In this document: positions 30,474 through 38,426 of the stretch, piece by piece
How positions within the stretch are numbered: the first letter of the stretch is position 1
How the letters are laid out: every line of letters begins with the position of its first letter
The notes under the pieces: generated by a model
The model's database searches: none
What the model was told of the DNA's origin: nothing
The model's input: the letters and a program-made list of their open reading frames with translations, nothing else
NCBI GenBank assembly: GCA_913061005.1
Contig: CAJXSH010000005.1
Span: forward strand, 1-64,000
Reading direction: 5' to 3'
Length of the DNA stretch: 64,000 bases
DNA from: an uncultured Ectothiorhodospiraceae bacterium
GTDB taxonomy: Bacteria; Pseudomonadota; Gammaproteobacteria; Nitrococcales; Nitrococcaceae
Position numbers and translations under genes: made by a program

Positions 30474-31489
30474 GGGTTGTCGGTGACCTGCTCGTAGAAT
30501 CGCGTCTCGAAAAGGGCATCCAGGTCCACCTGGCGGGTGAGGGTGCCCTGGTCGATCTGGAAGTCATGCATCCGCCGAGTCCCCTGCCGAATACCCTGCG
30601 GGTCGGCGGCGTAATTGGACGCCGGCGACTGGAGCGCCGCTTCAACGGTATCGAGGGGGATCAGACGTTTACCGACAAACGCCCGGACATGGGGGGCGGC
30701 GGCCACGGGATCGTTTTCAAGCAACTCGGTGGCACGCACATGCAGCGCCACCAACTGTTGGATGGCTTGCGGGTGCTGATCGAGGATTGCCTCGCGGGCT
30801 GCCAGCACGGCACCGGGCTGCCCGGGCAGCATGGCCGGCGCGCGGGCCACGACCCTGGCATCGTCGAGTCGTGATTGCACGGTGGTCAGAATCGGCTCGA
30901 GAATCGAAGCGCCATCCACAGCGCCGGCAAGCAGTGCCTGCTGGACCCGATCTGCCCCCATCGGGACGATCTCCACGGCATCGGTGCCGATGCCCAGCGC
31001 TTCGGTCAACCAGTACCGCAGCACGGTATCGGGTACCGATCCTTGCGGGAAGGTCGCGATTCTCGGCGGCTCACCGGTCTCTGTGGTAAAGCGGGCAATG
31101 GCCTGGGCGGCGTCGCCTTCGCTGGCTTCGAAGCGGCTGGCCAGTTCGCCGCGTGCAACCAGCCCGATTTGCTCGCGAATGCTCGAGGCCAGTACCTTGA
31201 TCGGCATCCCCCGAGAGCGGGCCACCATGGCAGGCCCAATGCCGAAGTACATGACATCCAGCTCGCCGGAGGCCATGGCCTGGACCATGGCCGGCCCGCT
31301 GCTAAAGCGAGTCAGCTCAAGGTCCAGGCCTGCCTCATCTGCCCAGTCAGCGTCTTCGAGGACAAACAGCTGAGCGACCGGCAGAATCGGCATGTAACCG
31401 ACTTCGATCGTCGTCCCCTCGGCCCTGGCGGTCATACCGAGTACGATCGCCAACAACAGCGGAGTGAAAAACCAATGTCCGATGCGCAT
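30470..31489 (-). CDS. ABC transporter substrate-binding protein (SsuA/TauA type)
   Basis: Periplasmic binding protein, 339 aa, with a signal peptide cleaved near ARA23. The mature start TIEVGYMPILPVAQLFVLEDADW resembles the NMT1/SsuA group, which binds sulfonates, taurine, nitrate or thiamin precursors. First gene of the operon. The ligand cannot be told from sequence here; no sulfonate monooxygenase or nitrate reductase gene lies nearby. Divergent from copC, with about 120 bp of AT-richer DNA between. Confidence 0.88.
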   Translation of the reverse strand: MRIGHWFFTPLLLAIVLGMTARAEGTTIEVGYMPILPVAQLFVLEDADWADEAGLDLELTRFSSGPAMVQAMASGELDVMYFGIGPAMVARSRGMPIKVLASSIREQIGLVARGELASRFEASEGDAAQAIARFTTETGEPPRIATFPQGSVPDTVLRYWLTEALGIGTDAVEIVPMGADRVQQALLAGAVDGASILEPILTTVQSRLDDARVVARAPAMLPGQPGAVLAAREAILDQHPQAIQQLVALHVRATELLENDPVAAAPHVRAFVGKRLIPLDTVEAALQSPASNYAADPQGIRQGTRRMHDFQIDQGTLTRQVDLDALFETRFYEQVTDNP

Positions 31490-31609
31490 CCTTGGGTCCC
31501 GTTGCGTTTTTTATTATTGTCGGTGAACGATTCGCCTTTCCAAAGTAACGAACAGTTATATCCGTATAACCGTCTCCAGATCATTGCAGCCACCCGAAGG
31601 AGTCCAGTC

Positions 31610-31981
31610 ATGGCCCGCGTCGGTTTCTCTCGCCTATTGTTGTTTTTATTGCTGTTCACAGCGGCGTCGCTCGCCCCGCCGGTCCTTGCGCATTCGCAGA
31701 CCACTAAGAGCACACCGATGGATGGTGCGGTGCTGGAGGAAGCGCCCGAGCAAATCGAACTCCAGTTCGACTCGGCCATGCGCGTGATCAGCGTCACGCT
31801 CACCTCCGATGCCGGCGAGACATTTGCCCTCAGCCCGCAGGGTGGGCGAGACGCCTCGTCGCAGCTGATCGTGGATCTGCCGGCCCTGTCGCCGGCCGAA
31901 TACCATCTCGAGTGGCGCGGGTTATCGGCCGATGGTCACTCGATGGCCGGTGGCATGACGTTCACGCTTGCCAATGATTGA
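31610..31981 (+). CDS. copC: Periplasmic copper-binding protein CopC
   Basis: CopC-domain protein, 123 aa. The signal peptide ends at VLA, leaving His at the mature N-terminus (HSQTTKSTPMDGA), the usual Cu(II) ligand. A second His is in the C-terminal SADGHSMAGG. ATG at 31610 follows AAGGAG. The reading frame extends upstream over the divergent promoter, but that part has no family support. It overlaps copD by 8 bp. Together CopC and CopD are thought to deliver copper across the inner membrane. Confidence 0.92.
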   Translation: MARVGFSRLLLFLLLFTAASLAPPVLAHSQTTKSTPMDGAVLEEAPEQIELQFDSAMRVISVTLTSDAGETFALSPQGGRDASSQLIVDLPALSPAEYHLEWRGLSADGHSMAGGMTFTLAND

Positions 31982-32825
31982 GACGCTGACCGTCATTACC
32001 AAGGCAATGGCCTACGGATCGGGCCTGGTGGCGGCGGGCCAGGCGCTTTGTTTATGGGCAGTCCCCGGGGTGCCGGCGTCGGAATGTTCAATCATGCGTC
32101 GACAGGTGGGATGGCTGGCGCCGCTCGCCCTCGCCCTGGCGTGGGGGCTGGTGGCCCTGCAAGCGGTGTTTCTGGCGGGCGGGCGCTGGCAGGCCGCGGT
32201 GGATTTTGAACTCTGGGCGTTTGTCCTGGAGGGGCCTACCGGTCTGTCGCTTGGGGTCGAGACTGTCGGGCTGATCCTGCTCACGGGGCTTTTGTGGCCC
32301 GGTCGAGTGGGCGCGGGGGTTGGGCTTGTGGGTGCCCTGGTCTATTGCCTGGCGTTTGCACTGTCGGGGCATGTAGCGGTAACGGCGAGCGTTTGGCATC
32401 AGGCCTTGCTGGTTGTCCACATGCTTTGTCTGGTGTTCTGGGTGGGCATTTTCCCACCGCTATACCGCCTGGCGGGGCGTCAACCGCGGGTCGCGGGTGG
32501 AGTGGCCGAGGCCTTCGGGCAGCGGGCGGTTGGGGTGGTGGGTTTATTGGTTGTGGCCGGGGCGGTCACGCTGACCGGGCTGGTGGGCAATCCGTTAACG
32601 GCACTGGATAGCGACTACGGGCGGTTATTCGCGGTCAAGCTGGGGCTGTTTGCACTGGTGTTGATGGCCGCGGCGGTCAATAAGCTCGTCCTCTCTCCCG
32701 CGCTCAGCCGGGGTGAACCATCGGCGGGTCGGCGAATGCAGCGCTCGCTGTGGCTAGAAGGGATATTGATCGGCGGAATCATCGTCGTCACATCGATCTT
32801 CACCACCCTTACCGGCCCGGGCTGA
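31974..32825 (+). CDS. copD: Copper transport membrane protein CopD
   Basis: Inner-membrane protein of 283 aa with about eight hydrophobic helices and the CopD pattern (histidines in FALSGHVAVT, WHQALLVVHMLCLVFWVGIFPPLY, and a C-terminal AVKLGLFALVLMAAAVNK). Start ATG at 31974 lies inside the end of copC. No copA/copB or CopRS regulators are adjacent. A 12-bp hairpin follows the gene. Confidence 0.9.
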   Translation: MIETLTVITKAMAYGSGLVAAGQALCLWAVPGVPASECSIMRRQVGWLAPLALALAWGLVALQAVFLAGGRWQAAVDFELWAFVLEGPTGLSLGVETVGLILLTGLLWPGRVGAGVGLVGALVYCLAFALSGHVAVTASVWHQALLVVHMLCLVFWVGIFPPLYRLAGRQPRVAGGVAEAFGQRAVGVVGLLVVAGAVTLTGLVGNPLTALDSDYGRLFAVKLGLFALVLMAAAVNKLVLSPALSRGEPSAGRRMQRSLWLEGILIGGIIVVTSIFTTLTGPG

Positions 32826-32838
32826 CGGGTGTGATGGC

Positions 32839-32871
32839 GGTGCCGGCGCGAGCGCCTGCCGCGCCGGCACC
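32839..32871 (+). terminator. Strong stem-loop after copD
   Basis: Perfect 12-bp stem GGTGCCGGCGCG/CGCGCCGGCACC with a 9-nt loop, 13 nt after the copD stop. The T content downstream is low (TACTCCTTG), so termination may be partial or Rho-assisted. Confidence 0.55.
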
Positions 32872-33031
32872 TACTCCTTGCCCGGGCGGGTCCGTTCCCT
32901 GGACGGCTTTCGAAGTGCCCGAGCGCAATATACGGGGTTACACGACAGGATACGTCGGAGTTTTGTTTGAAACCCTGTGGGCAGCATGATTGCAATGCGT
33001 CGGCAAAGTCTGGAAACTCAACCAAGCGATG

Positions 33032-33223
33032 GCGGGAGAGTCCGGCAATCCGAACGGGATGAAGCCGGCGCCGAAGGAGCAACGACCCCGGAATCTCTCA
33101 GGCACCCGGACCGCTGTCGTGGCATCGATTCCGAAAAGCAGCCGCGTCACGCACGTGGGCTCGCCGAAGGAGCAAGCGGTCAGGGGTTGAGCCCGACCGT
33201 GAATCTCTCAGGCACCAGGACGG
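33032..33223 (+). ncRNA. Tandem glycine riboswitch upstream of dadA
   Basis: Two aptamer-type units. Each contains the conserved core GCCGAAGGAGCAA (33070-33082 and 33163-33175) followed by AATCTCTCAGGCACC (33092-33106 and 33202-33216) and AGGAC/CGGAC. Unit 1 is complete, with GGGAGAG at 33034-33040 pairing to CTCTC, and outer GCGG/CCGC. In unit 2 the 3' half is canonical, but the expected GGAGAG strand is not seen; GAAAAG at 33133-33138 occupies that place. The next gene starts at 33287. The 32872-33031 stretch before it holds the likely promoter and no ORF of note. Confidence 0.92.
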
Positions 33224-33234
33224 AAGGGGTACGG

Positions 33235-33254
33235 GCCACTGCTGCGGCAGTGGC
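33235..33254 (+). promoter_or_regulatory. Hairpin between glycine riboswitch and dadA start
   Basis: Perfect 8-bp stem GCCACTGC/GCAGTGGC closed by a UNCG-type tetraloop (C-TGCG-G), 32 nt before the dadA ATG and not followed by T residues. It is probably part of the expression platform, perhaps acting on translation rather than termination (inference). Confidence 0.5.
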
Positions 33255-33286
33255 AAGTGCACTGGAGCCGATCGGGAGAAGCAACG

Positions 33287-34528
33287 ATGCAGAGAGTCGC
33301 AGTCATAGGCGGCGGGATCACCGGTATCACCACCGCATACGCGCTGATCAATCGCGGGTTTGAAGTCACGGTCTTCGAGCGGCAGCGTTACGCCGCCATG
33401 GAGACGTCATTCGCCAATGGCGGGCAACTCTCCGCCTCCAACTCGGAGGTCTGGAACCACTGGCCAACGATCAAGAAAGGCCTGAAGTGGATGCTGCGCG
33501 CCGATGCCCCCTTGCTGGTCAATCCCAAGCCCTCCTGGCACAAGCTCAGCTGGTTTGCCGAGTTCATTGGTGCCATTCGCAAGTATGAGGACAACACCCG
33601 CGAGACGGCCCGGCTGGCGATCGAGGCGCGCGATTATCTGTATCAGTGGGCCCGGGATGAGCAGATCGATTTTGATCTGCAAAAGCGCGGCATCCTCCAT
33701 GTCTACCGCACCAAAGCGGGTTTTGACCACGCGGCTGAAGTCACCCGCATACTGGCTCGGGGTGGATTGGAGCGCCGGGCGGTGACCACCGAAGAGATGC
33801 AAGCGCTCGAGCCCAATCTACGTGGCGATTTCTATGGCGGGTTCTACACCGAATCCGATGCCACCGGAGACATCCACAAATTTACCTATGGGCTGGCCCA
33901 GGCGGTGGAGCGCCGGGGCGGCATCATGCGGTACGAGACAACCATCCGCGATGCAGGCACCGATGCCGATGGTGTCTGGATCGATGCCGGAGCCGGGCGG
34001 GAGGCATTCGATGCCACGGTTGTATGCGCCGGAACAGCCAGTCGATGGATTGCCGGGCGCCTGGGCGACCGGGTCAATGTCTACCCGGTCAAAGGCTATT
34101 CCATCACCGTCCATCTCGACGACGCCGCCTCCCGAAACAGCGCACCCTGGGTCAGCCTGCTGGATGATGAGACCAAGCTGGTGGCCAGTCGCCTGGGCGA
34201 AGACCGCTTCCGGGTCGCCGGGACGGCGGAGTTCAACGGCTTCAACCGCGATATCCGCCATGATCGGATCCAACCGATTATCGACTGGGTCGAGCAATGC
34301 TTCCCGGGGGTCAGTACCCGGCGCGCAGTGCCCTGGACCGGGCTGCGGCCGATGATGCCGGATATGATGCCGCGGGTCGGTGCGGGGCGGCGCCCCGGTG
34401 TTTTCTACAATACCGGTCACGGGCATCTTGGCTGGACGCTGTCGGCCATTACCGCCGAGCAGGTAGGCGACGCGGTGGCCGCGGCAAGCGATGGCATCGA
34501 ACCGCTCGCCCACCCGGTCCGGCAATGA
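33287..34528 (+). CDS. dadA: D-amino acid dehydrogenase DadA-like FAD oxidoreductase
   Basis: Membrane-associated flavoprotein of the DAO superfamily, 413 aa. The FAD motif GGGITGITTAYALINRGFEVTVFE starts at residue 7, and SFANGGQLSASNSEVWNHWPT is typical of DadA. The C-terminal WTGLRPMMPDMMP and NTGHGHLGWTLS segments complete the fold. DadA enzymes oxidise D-amino acids to 2-oxo acids and pass electrons to quinone. Here the gene is under a glycine riboswitch, so glycine may be a substrate or signal. ATG at 33287 follows GGGAGAAG. No alanine racemase gene follows. Confidence 0.88.
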   Translation: MQRVAVIGGGITGITTAYALINRGFEVTVFERQRYAAMETSFANGGQLSASNSEVWNHWPTIKKGLKWMLRADAPLLVNPKPSWHKLSWFAEFIGAIRKYEDNTRETARLAIEARDYLYQWARDEQIDFDLQKRGILHVYRTKAGFDHAAEVTRILARGGLERRAVTTEEMQALEPNLRGDFYGGFYTESDATGDIHKFTYGLAQAVERRGGIMRYETTIRDAGTDADGVWIDAGAGREAFDATVVCAGTASRWIAGRLGDRVNVYPVKGYSITVHLDDAASRNSAPWVSLLDDETKLVASRLGEDRFRVAGTAEFNGFNRDIRHDRIQPIIDWVEQCFPGVSTRRAVPWTGLRPMMPDMMPRVGAGRRPGVFYNTGHGHLGWTLSAITAEQVGDAVAAASDGIEPLAHPVRQ

Positions 34529-34549
34529 TGGCCGATATCCCCTGAGCGG

Positions 34550-34577
34550 GCGAGGCCATGCGTGATAACGGCCTCGC
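34550..34577. terminator. Stem-loop between convergent dadA and panD
   Basis: Stem GCGAGGCC/GGCCTCGC with a 12-nt loop, 22 nt after the dadA stop. Downstream sequence is moderately T-rich (GTTTCGTTTATG). It may serve either direction. Confidence 0.5.
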
Positions 34578-34593
34578 TCGACGGCCGTTTCGT

Positions 34594-34953
34594 TTATGCG
34601 TTCAGGTTTTTTTGCCGGTTGTTGTCGTCGACAAACACGAGTCGGGGCTGCCAGTCCCTGGCGACATCGGCGCCGACCGTTGCGTAGGCGGCGATGATGA
34701 TCCGGTCGCCGACGCCGGCAAGATGGGCCGCGGCGCCATTGATGCCGATGACGCCGCTGTCGGTCTCACCCTCGATGATGTAAGTCTCGAAGCGATGACC
34801 ATTGGTGATGTTGTAGACATGCACATGCTGGAAAGGCAGCAGCCCGGATGCCTCCAGTAAGGCACGGTCGATGGTGATGCTGCCTTCGTATTCCAGATCG
34901 GCCTCGGTGACCGTCGCCCGATGGATTTTGGCTTGCAGGACCGAGATTTGCAT
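34594..34953 (-). CDS. panD: Aspartate 1-decarboxylase PanD
   Basis: Pyruvoyl-dependent enzyme that makes beta-alanine for pantothenate and CoA, 119 aa, usual length. The self-processing site Gly24-Ser25 lies in YEGSITID, and Lys9 (AKIHRATVT), Tyr in VYNITNGHRFETY and the NGAAAHL segment are conserved. No other pan genes are adjacent. Preceded on its strand by a small RHH gene. Confidence 0.96.
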   Translation of the reverse strand: MQISVLQAKIHRATVTEADLEYEGSITIDRALLEASGLLPFQHVHVYNITNGHRFETYIIEGETDSGVIGINGAAAHLAGVGDRIIIAAYATVGADVARDWQPRLVFVDDNNRQKNLNA

Positions 34954-34982
34954 GACTGCTTTTCTGCCTCATCTGTCACGCC

Positions 34983-35294
34983 TCACGAGCCGGTGGCCGG
35001 CCACGGCGTGACGCTTTGGGATTGATCCCCACATTGTACGTTTTCAATGAAGCGCGCGCAGCAAACGCGCAGAAGGGATGCCAGGTTGCGGACCTCACCG
35101 CGACGCGCCAGGACTTCATCGTGGATTTCGCAGATGAACTGCGGCACCGACATTCCCTGGGTTTCGCATAGCCGCTCGAGGATGGTCCAGAACTCGTTTT
35201 CAAGCCGGACGCTGGTGACAAACCCGTTGAGACGCACCGACCGGGTAGTTGATTCGTAACGCTCCGTCGGTGTCGACGAATAGACCTCACACAT
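34983..35294 (-). CDS. Ribbon-helix-helix domain protein
   Basis: Small protein of 103 aa with a ribbon-helix-helix domain of the PF13467 type: RSVRLNGFVTSVRLENEFWTILERLC followed by MSVPQFICEIHDEV. Families with this fold bind DNA as dimers; the target is unknown. The ATG at 35294 has GGAGAGAG upstream. It is divergent from the dehydrogenase pair at 35536-37698, across 241 bp containing an inverted repeat, so it could regulate that pair (inference). Confidence 0.75.
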   Translation of the reverse strand: MCEVYSSTPTERYESTTRSVRLNGFVTSVRLENEFWTILERLCETQGMSVPQFICEIHDEVLARRGEVRNLASLLRVCCARFIENVQCGDQSQSVTPWPATGS

Positions 35295-35409
35295 GGGGCT
35301 CTCTCCTCCGGAATCGGTTGTGAATGGCGTTACTCGCCATTTTTTCGCTGGCAGGCCTCCATGCCGTAAGTCGATGATTACCCGCGCTGGGTGGTGGATG
35401 CAAGCCAAC

Positions 35410-35427
35410 GTAGTACTGCGCTACTAC
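35410..35427. promoter_or_regulatory. Inverted repeat GTAGTA-N6-TACTAC
   Basis: Perfect 6-bp arms with a 6-bp spacer (CTGCGC) in the 241-bp divergent region between the RHH gene and the dehydrogenase genes. A candidate operator; the binding protein is unknown. Confidence 0.35.
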
Positions 35428-35535
35428 CCGTGCCCACTCAAGGCGGCTTACTGTCAACAACAGGCCTGGCGCACAAGAAAGCCAGCCCCTCTGGTCCACC
35501 CGGGCCAGGGCGCCGAACAAGGAGGAGGAATCACG

Positions 35536-36099
35536 ATGCTGGACCACTCAGTAAGTCGTCGCGGTTTTCTGAAAGCGACTGGCAATACACTGATGGGCAC
35601 CCTCGCCATGACCAGTCTGCCGGTCGCCATCCTGGCGCCGGGTAAGTCCTGGGCGCTCGAGCTGCAGAGCCTCACCGGTCGACAGGGCGAAGTGCTCCTT
35701 AAACTCACCCGACATATCTTTCCCCACGACACGCTCGAGGACGCGGTCTATGCGCTGGTGGTCAAAGACCTCGACGCCGCCTCGGCGGACGGCGATGTCC
35801 GCAACATGATGGCCGCCGGCATCGAACATTTGAACGAGCGCGCCGGTGGTGACTGGCTGGATCTCGACGAAGACCGGCAGTTCATGCACGTCCGGGCCAT
35901 TGCCGGCTCGGAGATGTTCGAGAAGGTCCGCTCCACCGCCGTGGTCTCGCTATACAACAACGAAATGGCCTTTCGGCATTTCGGCTATGGCGGCGAGCTG
36001 GGGGATGCCGGCTATCTGCAGCGCGGCTTCAACGACCTGACATGGCTGCCCGAACCTCCGGCGGAGGCCAGTGGCCCCGTCTACGGTTCGGCTGGTTGA
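35536..36099 (+). CDS. Gluconate 2-dehydrogenase subunit 3-like protein, Tat-exported
   Basis: Protein of 187 aa with a twin-arginine signal (SRRGFLKATG near residue 8, hydrophobic stretch to about residue 40). The mature part resembles the small gamma subunit of membrane-bound gluconate, sorbitol or fructose dehydrogenases (LLKLTRHIFPHDTLEDAVYALVV, then GFNDLTWLPEPP). Such subunits chaperone and co-export the folded flavoprotein. ATG at 35536 follows GGAGGAGGAA. It is 12 bp upstream of the flavoprotein gene. Confidence 0.8.
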   Translation: MLDHSVSRRGFLKATGNTLMGTLAMTSLPVAILAPGKSWALELQSLTGRQGEVLLKLTRHIFPHDTLEDAVYALVVKDLDAASADGDVRNMMAAGIEHLNERAGGDWLDLDEDRQFMHVRAIAGSEMFEKVRSTAVVSLYNNEMAFRHFGYGGELGDAGYLQRGFNDLTWLPEPPAEASGPVYGSAG

Positions 36100-36111
36100 G
36101 GAGATTGAGTG

Positions 36112-37698
36112 ATGGAGTCCTACGAGAACAAAACCACCTTCGCCCACGATGACAGTGATGTCGTGGTGATCATCGGCTCGGGCGCCGGCGGCGGGACCCT
36201 GGCCGACGAGCTGACCCGCAAGGGGATCGATGTCGTCATCCTCGAGGCCGGCCAGCTGCACAAGCGCTCCGATTTCATTGCCGACGAATGGGCGTCCTTC
36301 GGCCAGCTCGCCTGGCTGGATAACCGCACCACCTCCGGAACCTGGCGGGTCTCCCGGGATTTTCCCAATCTGCCTTCGTGGATCTGCAAGGCCGTCGGCG
36401 GCAGCACCACCCACTGGGCCGGTGCCAGTCTGCGCTTCCAGCCGCATGAGTTTCGGGTGCGAACCGAGTACGGCGAGATCCCCGGTGCCAATCTGCTTGA
36501 CTGGCCGCTGACCTATGACGATCTGGCCCCGTATTACGCCCGAGCCGAGGACAAGATGGGTGTAACCCGCACGAATGGCCGTCCCGGCCTGCCGGGTAAC
36601 AACAACTTCAAGGTCATGCATGCCGGCGCCAAGGCGCTGGGCTACGAGCAGGTGCATACCGGCAACATGGCCATTAACAGCCTGCCACGTGATGGTCGCT
36701 CGGCCTGCCTGCAACGCGGCTTTTGCTTTCAGGGCTGTGCCACCGGTGCGAAGTGGTCGACGCTCTATGTTGAAATCCCCCGCGCGCTGGCGACCGGGCA
36801 TGCCGAGCTGCGGCCGCAATCCCATGTCGCGCGCATCGAGCACAACCAGGCCGGCAAGGTCTCGGGGGTGGTCTATTTTGATGCCGATGGCAACGAACAG
36901 CGCCAGGCCGCCAGGGCCGTGGCGGTGGCCGGTAACTCCATCGAGACACCGCGGATGCTGCTCAACTCGCACTCCAGCCTGTTCCCGGACGGACTGGCCA
37001 ACTCTTCCGGTCAGGTGGGCCGCAACTACATGCGGCACATGACCGGCAGCGTCTATGCGGCGTTCGAGGAGCCCGTGCATATGTACAAGGGCACCACCAT
37101 GGCCGGGATCATCCAGGATGAGTCCATTCATGACCCATCCCGGGGATTTGCTGGTGGCTATGAGATGGAAACCCTGTCATTGGGGCTGCCATTCATGGCG
37201 GCATTCCTCGATCCGGGCGCCTGGGGGCGGGACTTTACCGAGGCGATGGACGCCTACACCCATCTTGCCGGTATGTGGCTGGTGGGCGAGGACATGCCCC
37301 AGGAACGCAACCGTGTGACCCTTCATGATTCGGCCAGGGATCAGTATGGTCTGCCGGTGCCGGATGTGCATTTTGATGACCATCCCAATGACGTTGCCAT
37401 GCGCAACCATGCGTTTGAGCGCGGGATTGCCGTCTACGAGGCCGCTGGCGCGAAGAAGGCGTACAAGACGCCGCCCTATCCGTCGACGCACAACCTTGGC
37501 ACCTGTCGCATGAGCGCCAGTCCGCTGGACGGGGTGTGCAATGGATTTGGCCAGACCCATGATGTGGACAATCTGTTCATCTCGGATGGCAGTCAGTTCA
37601 CCACCGGGGCGGCCGAAAATCCGACGCTGACGATCGTCAGCCTTGCCATCCGGCAGGCGGAGTATATTGCCGAGCAGATGGCCGCCCGGGCCATCTAG
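36112..37698 (+). CDS. GMC-family FAD dehydrogenase (gluconate/glucose dehydrogenase-like)
   Basis: Flavoprotein of 528 aa without its own signal peptide, probably exported with the Tat-tagged partner. FAD motif IGSGAGGGTLADELTRKG starts at residue 21, GGSTTHWAGASLRF near 97 and the C-terminal HNLGTCRMS plus AENPTLTIVSLAIR follow. Three close cysteines (199, 205, 209; CLQRGFCFQGC) resemble the 3Fe-4S site of FAD-dependent glucose and fructose dehydrogenases. The cytochrome c subunit normally third in such operons is absent. Substrate unknown: a sugar, polyol or aldonate. Confidence 0.85.
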   Translation: MESYENKTTFAHDDSDVVVIIGSGAGGGTLADELTRKGIDVVILEAGQLHKRSDFIADEWASFGQLAWLDNRTTSGTWRVSRDFPNLPSWICKAVGGSTTHWAGASLRFQPHEFRVRTEYGEIPGANLLDWPLTYDDLAPYYARAEDKMGVTRTNGRPGLPGNNNFKVMHAGAKALGYEQVHTGNMAINSLPRDGRSACLQRGFCFQGCATGAKWSTLYVEIPRALATGHAELRPQSHVARIEHNQAGKVSGVVYFDADGNEQRQAARAVAVAGNSIETPRMLLNSHSSLFPDGLANSSGQVGRNYMRHMTGSVYAAFEEPVHMYKGTTMAGIIQDESIHDPSRGFAGGYEMETLSLGLPFMAAFLDPGAWGRDFTEAMDAYTHLAGMWLVGEDMPQERNRVTLHDSARDQYGLPVPDVHFDDHPNDVAMRNHAFERGIAVYEAAGAKKAYKTPPYPSTHNLGTCRMSASPLDGVCNGFGQTHDVDNLFISDGSQFTTGAAENPTLTIVSLAIRQAEYIAEQMAARAI

Positions 37699-37709
37699 TC
37701 CACCCTCGT

Positions 37710-37736
37710 ACGGGGCGGAGTCATCATCCGCCCCGT
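37710..37736 (+). terminator. Stem-loop after the GMC dehydrogenase gene
   Basis: Perfect 10-bp stem ACGGGGCGGA/TCCGCCCCGT with a 7-nt loop, 11 nt after the stop codon and followed by GATCTTCT. A likely terminator with a weak T tract. Confidence 0.6.
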
Positions 37737-37781
37737 GATCTTCTGGCCACCATGGGAATCTGTACAGGGAGCTTGAACACC

Positions 37782-38321
37782 ATGGCATTCAATACCGAAC
37801 GTTATCCGGGCGTTGCCGAGAATGTCTCGGATCGGACTGCTGGATTTACCCTCAACCACTGCATGATGCGCATCAAAGATCCTGAGCGGTCGCTGGCGTT
37901 CTACACCAATATCTTTGGCATGCGCGTTCTGCGGCGGCTGGACTTTGCCGAGCTGAACTTCTCGCTTTACTTTCTCAACTGTCCGGCGGGTACCGATGAC
38001 CCACCCGAGGACACCGGAGATCGGACGGTGTGGACGTTCTCGCAGCGCGGGCTTCTCGAGCTCACCCATAACTGGGGCAGCGAGGACGACCCGGACGTTG
38101 CTTATCACGATGGCAATTCCGAACCGCAGGGCTTTGGTCATATCTGCATCTCGGTGCCCGATCTCGACGACGCCGTGGCGTGGTTCGATGACAACGAGGT
38201 TCCATTCATCAAACGCCCGGAGCAGGGCAAGCTGCCGGATGTTGCCTTTGTCCGTGATCCGGACGGCTACTGGATCGAGATCGTCGAAGCGGCCCGCCTG
38301 CCGGGGCTCGGCCGGGGCTAA
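37782..38321 (+). CDS. gloA: Lactoylglutathione lyase (glyoxalase I) GloA
   Basis: Detoxifies methylglyoxal through its glutathione adduct, 179 aa, the longer type also found in eukaryotes. The four metal ligands are recognisable: His in LNHCMMRIKD, Glu in LELTHNWG, His in GHICISVPDL and Glu in YWIEIVE. ATG at 37782 follows GGGAG; an earlier in-frame ATG at 37752 adds ten residues without family similarity. Confidence 0.93.
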   Translation: MAFNTERYPGVAENVSDRTAGFTLNHCMMRIKDPERSLAFYTNIFGMRVLRRLDFAELNFSLYFLNCPAGTDDPPEDTGDRTVWTFSQRGLLELTHNWGSEDDPDVAYHDGNSEPQGFGHICISVPDLDDAVAWFDDNEVPFIKRPEQGKLPDVAFVRDPDGYWIEIVEAARLPGLGRG

Positions 38322-38426
38322 TACGCTTCTCCTCCCCCGACGTGGGTGTGCATAAAGGATAATGGGCATCCACGTTTTTTTATTTCAGCGATTGGGCATC
38401 AGGGCCTCGACCGGTACATTGGGTGG

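Noticed and set aside
33070-33216. Repeated words GCCGAAGGAGCAA and AATCTCTCAGGCACC, first considered as a small repeat or CRISPR-like array
   Set aside because: Only two copies with the order and stems of glycine riboswitch aptamers.
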